A stretch of DNA of 24,448 nt. Source: Planctomycetes bacterium UBA2386. GTDB taxonomy: Bacteria > Planctomycetota > UBA1135 > UBA2386. Where the stretch lies: assembly GCA_002343845.1 (NCBI GenBank), contig DDSQ01000117.1, positions 5,151-29,598 of the forward strand, written 5' to 3'. Each line of letters starts with the position of its first letter. Positions within the stretch are counted from its first letter, which is position 1. Positions 1-6,694 of this stretch are shown here, one piece after another. Position numbers and translations under genes: made by a program. The notes beneath the pieces were generated by a model. It had not been told where the DNA came from. It searched no databases and was given only the letters and a program-made list of their open reading frames with translations.

Positions 1-239
1 GTGATGGACGGGTCGATCGAGAAGGTGAAGCGCTTCAGCAGCGCCTCGGCCGCCTCGGGCGTCTTCATCGCGGCGAGGTCGCGGATGGCGTCGGCCCGGT
101 CGTACGGTTGGGCCCGCTTGTCGGCGACGACCTTGGCCAGGCCGGCGATCTTCTTGTTGGCAGGTTGCTTGGAGGCGCCGGCTCTGTCGTCGGCGGGGGG
201 CGGCGTCGAGCCGCGCTTGAGGAAGTCGAACAGGCCCAT
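1..239 (-). CDS. HEAT-repeat-like protein, N-terminal part (cut by window edge)
   Basis: The minus strand reads an open frame from the ATG at 239-237 to the left edge without a stop, so about 79 residues are visible and the rest lies outside. It begins MGLFDFLKRG, continues through a short polar Pro/Ala/Lys linker (residues 11-30), and then shows two helical stretches (about 31-73) including AIRDLAAMKTPEAAEALLKR. That spacing of Ala, Leu and Asp is typical of HEAT/PBS-lyase-type repeats, which usually act as protein-binding scaffolds. Nothing shows a catalytic role. No clear Shine-Dalgarno motif precedes the start. It is divergent from the sterol desaturase-like gene at 513. The HEAT assignment rests on one visible repeat and is tentative; that it is coding is more certain because of the codon pattern and protein-like composition. 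Confidence 0.6.
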   Translation of the reverse strand, partial: MGLFDFLKRGSTPPPADDRAGASKQPANKKIAGLAKVVADKRAQPYDRADAIRDLAAMKTPEAAEALLKRFTFSIDPSI

Positions 240-512
240 GCGCCGAAGGTGCCGAGGTCGCCTCCGGATCGCAACGACTCCGTTGCCGGCGATCGCACGA
301 TCCTCACTGCGGCAGTCCTTGCCACCGGCGCCCCGCCCGAATGGCGGGGCACCGGACAACGGCAACTTCCCGGGCGCCGGGCTCCCGTTCGACGTCGCCA
401 ACAGCACCGCGGTGCAGTTCTTCGGATCGTCGTCACGCCCGGCGCCGTGACGCGCGCCGTCGTTTCTCGACGCACCCTTGCCCTGTCCGGCGCCGCCGCC
501 GAGGGTGCGCGC
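240..512. other. Divergent intergenic region with two hairpins
   Basis: No convincing gene starts here. It contains a strong imperfect hairpin at 325-355 (CCGG, a C/A mismatch, then GCCCCGCC paired with GGCGGGGC around loop CGAAT) and a second at 431-452 (CGTCACG paired with CGTGACG, 8-nt loop). A plus-strand frame from about 340 to a TGA at 448-450 has G/C-ending codons and protein-like composition (for example LPFDVANSTAVQFFG), and its stop lies inside the second hairpin, so it may be the worn 3' end of a lost gene. I could not assign a promoter to either flanking gene with confidence. Confidence 0.4.
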
Positions 513-1640
513 ATGCCGCCGTCGCCGCGCGTCGATCGCTGGTTCGTCACCGACGAACCCCACCGCTTCGGCAGCGGCTGGATCAGCGGCACGCTCGGCG
601 CCGTGCTCGGCCTCGCGGCACTCGGCGGCACGGCGTGCTGGCTGTGGCCCGACACGTTGACGACCCCACAACTTCGCGCGCACTACCCGGCGGACCCGAC
701 GCCGTGGCTGGCCGGCGTCGCCGGCCTGGCGCTGGCGTTCGGCACCCTCTCACTCCTCCTGCGGCGCAAGAAGACCCTCGGCGCGATCGCACTCGGCAGC
801 AGCTTCGTCGCCGCCACGCTGCTGCTCGTCGGCGAGCGTGGTCACGTGACGGCCGCCACGCCCGGCATTGCCCTGGACGTGTTCGTACTGAACCTGCTGC
901 TCTACCCGGCGGTGTTCCTGCCGATCGAACGCCTCTGGCCGCGACTCGCGCAGCCGACGTTCCGGCACGAATGGTGGACGGACCTCGCGTGGTTCGCGAG
1001 CAGCGCGCTGGCAGTCCAGGTCACGACGCTCCTCGTGCTGGCTCCCGGGGACGCGGTCGCGGCCATGGTCCCGCACGCCATCGGCACGGCGGTCGCGGCC
1101 CAGCCGCTGGCGCTGCAGTTCGTCGCCATCGTGCTCGTCGCCGACATCGTGCAGTACTGGGTCCACCGCGCGTGCCATCGCGCACCGTGGCTGTGGCGAT
1201 TCCACGAGATCCACCACTCGGCAGTGACGATGGACTGGCTCGCCGGCTCTCGACTCCACGTCGTCGACGCGGTGCTCACGCGGGGCCTGGTCTACGCCGG
1301 CATCGCCACGCTCGGCTTCACGCCGACGGCGATCGGCATCTACCTGGTGTTCGTCGGCGCGCAGGCGACCTTCGTGCACGCCAACGTCCGCTGGCGCCTC
1401 GGCTGGCTCGAACCGTTCCTCGTCACGCCGCGCTTCCACCACTGGCACCACGCGGAGCATCCCCCCGACGTGAACTTCGCCGTGCACCTGCCGTGGCTCG
1501 ATCGCCTGTTCGGCACCCACTGGCTGCCGACCGGGGCGTGGCCCGAGCGCTACGGACTCGCGAACGGGGCCACCGGGCCGCGCGGCTTCTGGCGGCAGCT
1601 GCTCACCGCACGCCCACCGTCGCGCGAATCGCGTTGCTGA
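513..1640 (+). CDS. Sterol desaturase / fatty acid hydroxylase family membrane protein
   Basis: This 375-residue integral membrane protein carries the histidine clusters of the fatty acid hydroxylase superfamily: H218-R-A-C-H222, H231-E-I-H-H235 and H309-H-W-H-H313. In characterised members these ligate a di-iron centre that uses O2 to hydroxylate or desaturate a lipid; the substrate here is unknown. Hydrophobic segments lie at about 25-45, 65-85, 90-110, 120-140, 155-180 and 205-217, with others between the second and third His clusters. The C-terminal motif NFAVHLPWLDRLFGT is typical of the family. The frame is open further upstream, but ATG 513 is preferred because GAGG lies 8 nt before it and the upstream translation looks non-coding. 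The last 38 bp overlap the 3' end of the convergent kelch gene. All His boxes are intact, so it is probably an active enzyme. Confidence 0.88.
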   Translation: MPPSPRVDRWFVTDEPHRFGSGWISGTLGAVLGLAALGGTACWLWPDTLTTPQLRAHYPADPTPWLAGVAGLALAFGTLSLLLRRKKTLGAIALGSSFVAATLLLVGERGHVTAATPGIALDVFVLNLLLYPAVFLPIERLWPRLAQPTFRHEWWTDLAWFASSALAVQVTTLLVLAPGDAVAAMVPHAIGTAVAAQPLALQFVAIVLVADIVQYWVHRACHRAPWLWRFHEIHHSAVTMDWLAGSRLHVVDAVLTRGLVYAGIATLGFTPTAIGIYLVFVGAQATFVHANVRWRLGWLEPFLVTPRFHHWHHAEHPPDVNFAVHLPWLDRLFGTHWLPTGAWPERYGLANGATGPRGFWRQLLTARPPSRESRC

Positions 1641-2970
1641 CCACGAGTCCGGCCGCATTCGCCCGCGGGTTCAGCACGAACGCCTGCTGTTCGAACGAAG
1701 CACCAGCGAGCGACATGGCGAGCGGGATCGTCTTCGACCACGTGGCCGTCCCGCCGACTGCCGGCTGGAACTCGCAGGCGTCGAGCGCCACCAGCAGTTC
1801 GCACCCGGGCATCCCGCACGGGGCGAGCGACTGCGGTGCCACCGGCACGACGCCCGAGACGAAGAACGCGCCGGACTGGCCAGCAGGAATCGCGGTGACG
1901 ACGTGGCGCGTCGTGTCGCCGATCCACGGCAGGGTGAACGGCGCCGCGGCAAGCGCAGGCGTGCCAGCGGTGCCGGAACAACCGCTGCCGAACGGCACGA
2001 CGTTGGCGGGCGTCGGGGTGCGGTACTGCCACGTGTCGTTGAAGTGGTAGCCGACGCCACCGACGGTGATGGACCCGCCGTGCACGACGACGCGGCGCTG
2101 CGACGCGTCGTAGCCCATGCCTTGGTTGTGGCGAGGTGCCGGACACGGCTGGTACGAGACGCTCCATTGCGTCCCGTTCCACTCCCACGCGAAGGGATCG
2201 CCGCCATCTCCACCGAGCAGCAGCACCCGCTGTCGGTGCAGGTCCGTGACCATTCGCGCCAAGATGCGGGGCGGCGGTGTCACCGACGGGAACCGCTGCG
2301 TCCACGTCGTGCCGTCGAAGGACCAGGTGTCGACGAACAAGACGCCGGACCCTTGGATCCCGAGCCCGCTGTGCAACAGCACACCGCCGCCCACGGGGTC
2401 GAAAGCCATGAGCGCCACCTCGCGGCTCGGCGGCGAAACGACGGGAAACCTCTGTTGCCACGTCGAGCCGTTCCACTCCCAGGTGTCGGCGAGAATGACG
2501 CCACCCGAAGGCTGGCGACCCCCGAACAAGACGACGACATTCCGTTGCCGATCGAAGGCCATCGCCGCACCCGTGCGCGCCGAGGGGCTCACGGCTGGCG
2601 AGGCCACGGTCCACGCGAAACCGTTCCATCTCCACGTGTCGTCGTATGGCACCGCGAAGGCGCCTCCGAACAGCACGACCTCGTCGCGCGCGGCATCGAA
2701 GGCGATCGCCGGCTGCAGGCGCCATGCCGGCAGCACTCCCGTAGTCGCGGACCACGCCGCACCGTCGAAGACCCAGGCATCGGTTGCCTGCGATCCGGCG
2801 ACGGCATTCCAGCCGAACAGCACCGCCGACCTGCCGAGCCGCTCGTGGGTTGCGAACGATGCCGACAGGCGGGCCGGCGGCGAGGTCGGCGAGTAGAGCA
2901 ACGACCAACTCGCCTGCGCCGTGATCGGCGCGACGAAGAGTGCCAGGGGCACGAACGGAGCGATACGCAT
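1603..2970 (-). CDS. Secreted kelch-type beta-propeller protein
   Basis: This 455-residue protein starts with a signal peptide (MRIAPFVPLALFVAPITAQA, cleavage likely near residue 20). Residues about 45-325 hold six kelch-like repeats: strands such as DEVVLFGG, NVVVLFGG and RVVVHGG alternate with DTWRWNGFAW- and DTWEWNGSTW-type blades, predicting a beta-propeller. The C-terminal 130 residues form a separate module beginning FGSGCSG (Cys331) and rich in Pro, Gly and Cys. From memory, this kind of tail recurs in secreted planctomycete proteins of unknown function; that is recall, not a search. It presumably acts outside the cytoplasm; ligand and role are unknown. AGAGG lies about 5 nt before the ATG. 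The gene is divergent from the aminotransferase (67-bp gap) and its 3' end overlaps the sterol desaturase-like gene. Confidence 0.87.
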   Translation of the reverse strand: MRIAPFVPLALFVAPITAQASWSLLYSPTSPPARLSASFATHERLGRSAVLFGWNAVAGSQATDAWVFDGAAWSATTGVLPAWRLQPAIAFDAARDEVVLFGGAFAVPYDDTWRWNGFAWTVASPAVSPSARTGAAMAFDRQRNVVVLFGGRQPSGGVILADTWEWNGSTWQQRFPVVSPPSREVALMAFDPVGGGVLLHSGLGIQGSGVLFVDTWSFDGTTWTQRFPSVTPPPRILARMVTDLHRQRVLLLGGDGGDPFAWEWNGTQWSVSYQPCPAPRHNQGMGYDASQRRVVVHGGSITVGGVGYHFNDTWQYRTPTPANVVPFGSGCSGTAGTPALAAAPFTLPWIGDTTRHVVTAIPAGQSGAFFVSGVVPVAPQSLAPCGMPGCELLVALDACEFQPAVGGTATWSKTIPLAMSLAGASFEQQAFVLNPRANAAGLVVSNAIRATVGVR

Positions 2971-2974
2971 GGAA

Positions 2975-3000
2975 CCTCTGGGAGAGAGAGTCGGACTCTA
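2975..3000 (-). promoter_or_regulatory. Candidate promoter and dyad of the kelch gene
   Basis: On the minus strand TAGAGT (forward 2995-3000) is a possible -10. It overlaps the dyad AGAGTC-G-GACTCT (2987-2999), and an AGAGG ribosome site follows near 2975-2979. No good -35 was seen. The dyad could be an operator or chance; this is weak evidence. Confidence 0.3.
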
Positions 3001-3025
3001 CGCACGCCTCCAGGACTCCGGCAGC

Positions 3026-3031
3026 TACCCT
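3026..3031 (+). promoter_or_regulatory. Candidate -10 of the aminotransferase gene (leaderless)
   Basis: TACCCT ends 6 nt before the ATG at 3038, so transcription would be expected to begin at or beside the start codon. There is no Shine-Dalgarno motif and no recognisable -35. The spacing matches that seen before several other transcript-initial genes in this window. Confidence 0.35.
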
Positions 3032-3037
3032 GCCCGG

Positions 3038-4282
3038 ATGGTGCACGAACTCGACGTCCCCGCGGTCCGCCGCCGGTTCCCCGGCCTCGCCCGCCGCGGC
3101 GACGGCCGGCAGGCCGTGTTCTTCGACGGTCCCGCCGGCAGCCAGGTGCCCACCAGCGTCGCCGACGCGATGCGCGACTGGCTGCTGCACAGCAACGCCA
3201 ACCACGGCGGCGCCTTCTCGACCTCACGCGCCACCGACGCGATGGTGCACGACGCGCGCGCGGCGTGCGCCGACTTCCTCGGTGCGAGCGATCCCGAGGA
3301 GGTGGTGTTCGGCGCCAACATGACGACGCTGACGTTCTGGCTCGCACGCCAGCTCGCGCGCACCTGGCGGCCCGGCGACGAGGTCGTCGTCACCGACAGC
3401 GACCACGACGCGAACGTGATGCCCTGGGTGCTCGCCGCGCGCGACGCCGGCTGCCAGGTGCGCCGCATTGCCGTGCGGCCCGACACCACGCTCGACCTCG
3501 ACGATGCACGAGCGAAGATCGGCCCACGCACGCGACTCGTCGCCGTCGGCCTCGCCAGCAACCTCAGCGGCACGATCCACCCGGTCGCGGCCATCGCGGC
3601 GATGGCCCGCGCCCACGATGCCCTGACCTTCGTCGACGCCGTGCACTTCGCCCCGCACCTGCGGATCGACGTGCGGACGCTCGGCGCCGACTTCCTCGCC
3701 TGTTCGGCCTACAAGTTCTTCGGGCCGCACGTCGGGCTCTTGTGGGGCCGCCGCGCGTTGCTCGAGGCGACCACGGTCGACAAGGTGCGGCCGTCGCCGG
3801 ACCGCGGCGCCGAGAAGTGGCAGACCGGGACCGCGAACTTCGCCGGCATCGCCGGCACGCTCGCCGCCGTGCAGTACCTCGAACGCCTCGGCCACGAAGT
3901 CGGCGGCGGCGGCTCGCGCAGCCAGGCGCTCGACGCGGCGTTCGTGGCGATCGAACGGCACGAAGGCGTCCTCGCGCACCGCTTGCTGGCCGGACTCGCC
4001 GCGATCCCGGGCCTGCGCATCGTCGGCATCGCCGACCCGGCGCGCGCGGCCGAACGGTGCCCGACGATCTCGTTCGTGCCCGCACGCATCCGCCCGGCCG
4101 CCCTCGCGGAGGTCTTGGCGCAGCGGCACGTGCACGCGTGGGCCGGCAACAGCTACGCCGTGGCGCTGTCGCAGGCGCTCGGCCTCGAGCCGCACGGCGT
4201 GCTGCGGCTCGGCCTGCTGCACTACAACACCGGGGAAGAAGTGGACCACGTGCTCGACCTGCTGCGGTCCGCCTGCCGCTGA
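3038..4282 (+). CDS. Cysteine-desulfurase-like class V aminotransferase (VC1184-type)
   Basis: This 414-residue PLP enzyme has the class V aminotransferase fold. Visible hallmarks are FFDGPAGSQVP near the N-terminus, NANHGGAFSTSRATDA, FGANMTTLTFWLAR, TDSDHDANVMPW, the cofactor-binding Asp200 in FVDAVH, and the Schiff-base lysine K226 in SAYKFFGPHVGLLWGR. These match the family named 'cysteine desulfurase-like protein, VC1184 family' (TIGR01976, from memory). The region where SufS-type desulfurases carry their catalytic cysteine reads AWAGNSYAVAL and has no Cys, so it is probably not a true sulfur donor for Fe-S clusters; substrate unknown. The frame is open upstream to 2921, but ATG 3038 gives the normal N-terminus and sits just behind a -10-like hexamer. 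It stands alone or leads into the DUF2911-like gene 88 bp downstream. Confidence 0.88.
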   Translation: MVHELDVPAVRRRFPGLARRGDGRQAVFFDGPAGSQVPTSVADAMRDWLLHSNANHGGAFSTSRATDAMVHDARAACADFLGASDPEEVVFGANMTTLTFWLARQLARTWRPGDEVVVTDSDHDANVMPWVLAARDAGCQVRRIAVRPDTTLDLDDARAKIGPRTRLVAVGLASNLSGTIHPVAAIAAMARAHDALTFVDAVHFAPHLRIDVRTLGADFLACSAYKFFGPHVGLLWGRRALLEATTVDKVRPSPDRGAEKWQTGTANFAGIAGTLAAVQYLERLGHEVGGGGSRSQALDAAFVAIERHEGVLAHRLLAGLAAIPGLRIVGIADPARAAERCPTISFVPARIRPAALAEVLAQRHVHAWAGNSYAVALSQALGLEPHGVLRLGLLHYNTGEEVDHVLDLLRSACR

Positions 4283-4285
4283 TCG

Positions 4286-4313
4286 CTTGCACGACTTTGC
4301 CGCGCCCCTAGCC
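4286..4313 (+). promoter_or_regulatory. Candidate promoter of the DUF2911-like gene
   Basis: TTGCAC (4286-4291), a 16-bp spacer and TAGCCT (4308-4313) resemble a sigma-70 promoter. Predicted transcription starts near 4320, leaving a leader of about 50 nt with a weak purine-rich GAAGAG before ATG 4371. Confidence 0.4.
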
Positions 4314-4370
4314 TTCTCGCCCCACTCTGCGCGCCAAGCGATTCCCCCACCCCCTACGAAGAGCACTCCA

Positions 4371-4955
4371 ATGCACGTTCGATTCCTCACGGCCGCGATC
4401 GCGGCCATCTCCCTCTCCCTTCCCGTCGCCGCCCAGAAGCTCGGCGGCATGGCTGCCAGCAGCACCCGCGGCGAGACGCGGCTCATGGCGGCGACCGAGG
4501 ACTTCTCGGTGTTCACGATGGCCTCGTTGACCTACGGCCAACCCGAGTGGAACGCGTCCTACGACGCGATGCTCGACAAGCTGAAGGGCAAGGTGAACCG
4601 CCTGGGCAAGGACTGGTTCACGACGCTGATCACGATGAGCGATCTCGAGATCGGCGGCGCCAAGATCCCGGCCGGCAGCTACATCGTCGGCCTGCACTGC
4701 GACAAGGACGGCAAGTTCGCGTTGGCGCTGATGGACTCGACCACGGCGATGAAGAACAAGGTCTACCCCGGCATGGACTTCAAGCCGGAGATCGTCTGCC
4801 CGCTGACGCTGAACAAGGACTCGGCGAAGGACGTCGTGCAGAAGATGACGATGACCTTCGACGCCAAGCAGGAAGACGGCGGCAAGGGCACGTTCACGCT
4901 GGCGTGGGGCAAGCACACGCTGACGGCGCCGGCCCAGATCCACGCGCCGAAGTAG
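4371..4955 (+). CDS. Secreted DUF2911-like protein
   Basis: This 194-residue protein begins with a clear signal peptide (basic start, hydrophobic AAIAAISLSLPVAA, cleavage likely after about residue 21). The mature part contains DLEIGGAKIPAGSYIVGLHC, the pattern (a beta strand, then K-I/L-PAG-S/T-Y) characteristic of DUF2911 proteins, in which a small beta-rich domain of unknown function follows an export signal. The C-terminal half is beta-rich (TMTFDAKQ, GTFTLAWGKHTLTAP). The open frame extends upstream to 4287, but ATG 4371 is the only start that puts the signal peptide at the N-terminus. No catalytic residues are apparent. It may be cotranscribed with the aminotransferase or use the promoter 58-85 bp upstream. 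Its end lies 6 bp from the end of the convergent TVP38-like gene. Confidence 0.78.
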   Translation: MHVRFLTAAIAAISLSLPVAAQKLGGMAASSTRGETRLMAATEDFSVFTMASLTYGQPEWNASYDAMLDKLKGKVNRLGKDWFTTLITMSDLEIGGAKIPAGSYIVGLHCDKDGKFALALMDSTTAMKNKVYPGMDFKPEIVCPLTLNKDSAKDVVQKMTMTFDAKQEDGGKGTFTLAWGKHTLTAPAQIHAPK

Positions 4956-4961
4956 TCGAGT

Positions 4962-5669
4962 TCAGCGCGGCGCGTGCAACCAGGCGCGCCGCGCGCGGAC
5001 CGTCGCCACCACCGTGGCCACGGCGGCCGCGCCGACCAGGCAGCCGCCGGCGAACGTCGGCCAACTCCCGTCGTCGCGCCAGCGCCGAACGCACGCACCG
5101 AGTCCGCCCGCCAGGGCTGCGACGGGTGACGCTGCGCCGATCGAGCCGATGGCCACTGCCGCCGACCGGGTCGACGCCGCCGACAGCAGCAGCGTCTGCA
5201 CGCAGAACGGCAGGCGCACGGCGAGCCGCAGCGCGGCCACCCGGGCGCTGCAGCGCCACAGCGAGCCCGTGCAGAACTGCCGCACGGCGACGACGCGCGG
5301 TCGGTTCCGCATGAACGCGTAGAGCCGTTCCCCCAGCAGCGGCCAGATGCACAGGCCGAGCAGGGCCCCACCGCCGATGCCGAGGACCGCTGGCACCACC
5401 CCGAGGGGGCCGAGCACGAATCCCGCGGCGAACGCTGCGAACGTCGGCGGCAACAGCAGCAGCGCCACGGCCGCAGCGATCACGCCGGCTGCCGCGACCA
5501 GGCCCAGGGCGTCGCCCGGCCAGTGGGCAGCGAGGTCGCCGAGGTGCGCGAGCCCGACGAGCGCGCCGGTCGTCGGGAACACGGCACTCGCCACCGCGAT
5601 CGGGCGCAGCGGTCCGAGGTCGCGCCACCCCTCGGTCCGCTGTGGTTCCGCGCCGCCGGTGGGATGCAC
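4962..5669 (-). CDS. TVP38/TMEM64 (VTT-domain) family membrane protein
   Basis: This 235-residue protein has hydrophobic segments at about 22-44, 53-77, 80-110 and 205-225. The stretch LLLLPPTFAAFAAGFVLGPL followed by a Gly-rich helix (GIGGGALLGLCIW) and, later, ALRLAVRLPFCVQTLLLSAA follows the VTT (DedA/SNARE-associated) pattern: a re-entrant Pro-containing loop, a G-rich segment, then R-L-x-P-F. Family members are implicated in lipid transport or scrambling and membrane homeostasis; the cargo here is unknown. The start is GTG 5669, supported by a promoter-like pair ending 7 nt upstream, which would make the mRNA leaderless. Its 3' end contains a 10-bp inverted repeat that may end transcription from the opposite gene. 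Confidence 0.72.
   Translation of the reverse strand: MHPTGGAEPQRTEGWRDLGPLRPIAVASAVFPTTGALVGLAHLGDLAAHWPGDALGLVAAAGVIAAAVALLLLPPTFAAFAAGFVLGPLGVVPAVLGIGGGALLGLCIWPLLGERLYAFMRNRPRVVAVRQFCTGSLWRCSARVAALRLAVRLPFCVQTLLLSAASTRSAAVAIGSIGAASPVAALAGGLGACVRRWRDDGSWPTFAGGCLVGAAAVATVVATVRARRAWLHAPR
4965..4994. terminator. Hairpin between convergent genes
   Basis: GCGCGGCGCG (4965-4974) pairs perfectly with CGCGCCGCGC (4985-4994) around a 10-nt loop, beginning 10 nt after the stop of the DUF2911-like gene and inside the last codons of the opposing gene. There is no T-tract. Such GC-only repeats arise readily by chance in DNA this rich in GC. Confidence 0.35.
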
Positions 5670-5676
5670 CGGCGCA

Positions 5677-5704
5677 GTGATAGCGGCCGACGTGCGCGGG
5701 GCAA
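5677..5704 (-). promoter_or_regulatory. Candidate leaderless promoter of the TVP38-like gene
   Basis: On the minus strand TTGCCC (forward 5699-5704), a 16-bp spacer and TATCAC (5677-5682) are followed by only 7 nt before the GTG start at 5669. Transcription would begin at the start codon. No Shine-Dalgarno site can fit in this layout. Confidence 0.45.
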
Positions 5705-5784
5705 TGGCTCGCGCCGGCGCGAACCTGCGTGGCGACCCCGGCGACGACGCAGCCGACCTGCGATGGCCGGACGCCGATCGCGGC

Positions 5785-5790
5785 TACGAT
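5785..5790 (+). promoter_or_regulatory. Candidate -10 of the DUF3634-like gene
   Basis: TACGAT in the divergent gap fits the TANNNT form seen elsewhere here. A start near 5797 would leave a leader of roughly 50 nt before ATG 5849 and would exclude the in-frame ATG at 5789. No -35 was identified. Confidence 0.25.
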
Positions 5791-5848
5791 GACGCGCCTG
5801 CACGCCGAACGCGGCGGCGCGGACTGGCCGAACCTGCCGCTGACCTCG

Positions 5849-6136
5849 ATGGCGACCTTGCGCCGACTCTGGCTGCTGCTGCTCCGGCTCACCAACCCGG
5901 AGGTCTGCTCGGTGACGATCACCCCGGCGGGGCTGCGGTGCGGGCGCGGGCGCGCGCCGAGTTCGTGGCTGCGCGACTGCGCCGACGTGTGCCGCGAGCT
6001 CGGCATCACGCACGGGAGCTTCGACGTCGTGCGCTTCGCGGGCCGCCTGCAGCTGCGGTTCTCGCCCGACCTCGCGGTGGACTGCCACCAACGGCTGCGC
6101 AACCTGCTCGGCCTGCACCGCGGCAGCTTCGGCTGA
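5849..6136 (+). CDS. Small DUF3634-like protein
   Basis: This 95-residue protein starts with a short hydrophobic helix (MATLRRLWLLLLRL), then a beta-rich part with VTITPAGLRCGRGRAP, a helix SWLRDCADVCRELGI, and the end RLQLRFSPDLAVDCHQRLRN. The sequence of features (variable beta hairpin, Asp-Cys-containing helix, then R-L/F-x-F-S-x-x-I/L and a Q-R-L/F-R-N end) resembles DUF3634, a small family of unknown function; I judge this by eye only. Two other in-frame ATGs exist at 5729 and 5789; 5849 is preferred because it places the hydrophobic helix at the N-terminus. It lies 84 bp upstream of argR in the same orientation, but a hairpin and the argR promoter lie between them. Confidence 0.55.
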   Translation: MATLRRLWLLLLRLTNPEVCSVTITPAGLRCGRGRAPSSWLRDCADVCRELGITHGSFDVVRFAGRLQLRFSPDLAVDCHQRLRNLLGLHRGSFG

Positions 6137-6137
6137 C

Positions 6138-6163
6138 GACCGAAGCCGCGCGTGATTTCGGTC
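6138..6163 (+). terminator. Hairpin directly after the DUF3634-like gene
   Basis: GACCGAA (6138-6144) pairs with TTCGGTC (6157-6163), with one further G-T pair and a loop of about 10 nt, starting 2 nt after the stop codon. There is no T-tract. It lies just upstream of the argR promoter and may insulate it. Confidence 0.45.
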
Positions 6164-6170
6164 ACACCCC

Positions 6171-6198
6171 TTGCATGGTCCGTCGGCGCGTGCATACT
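6171..6198 (+). promoter_or_regulatory. Promoter of the argR-argC-argB-argD-argF-argG-argH-argA operon
   Basis: TTGCAT (6171-6176), a 16-bp spacer and CATACT (6193-6198) form a reasonable sigma-70-type promoter, with a predicted start near 6205, about 16 nt before the argR ATG. The -10 element lies inside the first ARG-box-like dyad, so bound ArgR would block polymerase directly. Confidence 0.55.
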
Positions 6199-6227
6199 TA
6201 TGCGTTCCGACTGCATATTCATGCCCA
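6189..6227 (+). promoter_or_regulatory. Pair of ARG boxes (ArgR operator)
   Basis: Two short AT-richer dyads stand out in the GC-rich DNA: GCATACTTATGC (6192-6203) and GCATATTCATGC (6213-6224). Each fits the ARG-box form TG-N-AT-NNNN-AT-N-C. Taken as 18-bp boxes (6189-6206 and 6210-6227) they are separated by 3 bp, centre to centre 21 bp or two helical turns, which is the known arrangement for hexameric ArgR in Escherichia coli. Box 1 covers the -10 and box 2 covers the argR start codon (ATG 6221-6223). This predicts autoregulation of argR and arginine-dependent repression of the whole operon. Direct binding is not shown by sequence alone. Confidence 0.72.
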
Positions 6228-6694
6228 ACCGGACCGCCCCTCCACCCACCGACCGCGACGGCCGTCGCCAACGGATCCTGCGACTGCTCGAGAAGCAGCG
6301 GCTGCGCAGCCAGGCCGACCTGCAGGACCACCTCGCCGCGGACGGGTTCGAGGTCAACCAGGCGACGCTGTCGCGCGATCTGCGTGACCTCGGCGTGGTG
6401 AAAGGGCCCGAGGGCTACGAACTGCCGCAGGCGCCGTTGTCGGCGACGACGACGCAGCAGAGCCTGTGGCACGCGGTGCACACCTTCCTGCTGTCGGCGA
6501 CGCCGGCCCAGAACCTCGTGGTCCTGCGCACACCCGCCGGCGGCGCGTCGGCCCTGGCGCTGGCGCTCGACCGCGCCTCGCTGCCGGGCGTCGTCGGCAC
6601 CATCGCCGGCGACGACACGGTGCTCGTCGTCTGCTCCAACACCGCCCGCGCCCGGGCCCTCGTGCGCCAGTTCGGCGGCGGCAAGCAGCCATGA
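6221..6694 (+). CDS. argR: Arginine repressor ArgR
   Basis: This 157-residue protein has the normal ArgR length and two domains. Residues about 12-66 form the winged helix: RQRILRLLEK, then the recognition region NQATLSRDLRDLGVVK. Residues about 80-157 form the oligomerisation and arginine-binding domain, with LRTPAGGASALALALD and the hallmark GTIAGDDTVLVV, in which D131-D132 correspond to the acidic pair that binds arginine and stabilises the hexamer. The start at ATG 6221 gives the usual N-terminus; an upstream ATG (6200) lies within the first operator dyad and before the predicted transcription start. It is the first gene of the arginine operon and overlaps argC by ATGA. The repressor likely controls its own operon through the ARG boxes around its start. 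Confidence 0.93.
   Translation: MPNRTAPPPTDRDGRRQRILRLLEKQRLRSQADLQDHLAADGFEVNQATLSRDLRDLGVVKGPEGYELPQAPLSATTTQQSLWHAVHTFLLSATPAQNLVVLRTPAGGASALALALDRASLPGVVGTIAGDDTVLVVCSNTARARALVRQFGGGKQP

Noticed and set aside
1903..4311. 802-codon plus-strand open frame across the kelch and aminotransferase genes
   Set aside because: Arg/Pro-rich composition and overlap with two well-supported genes show it is a shadow frame.
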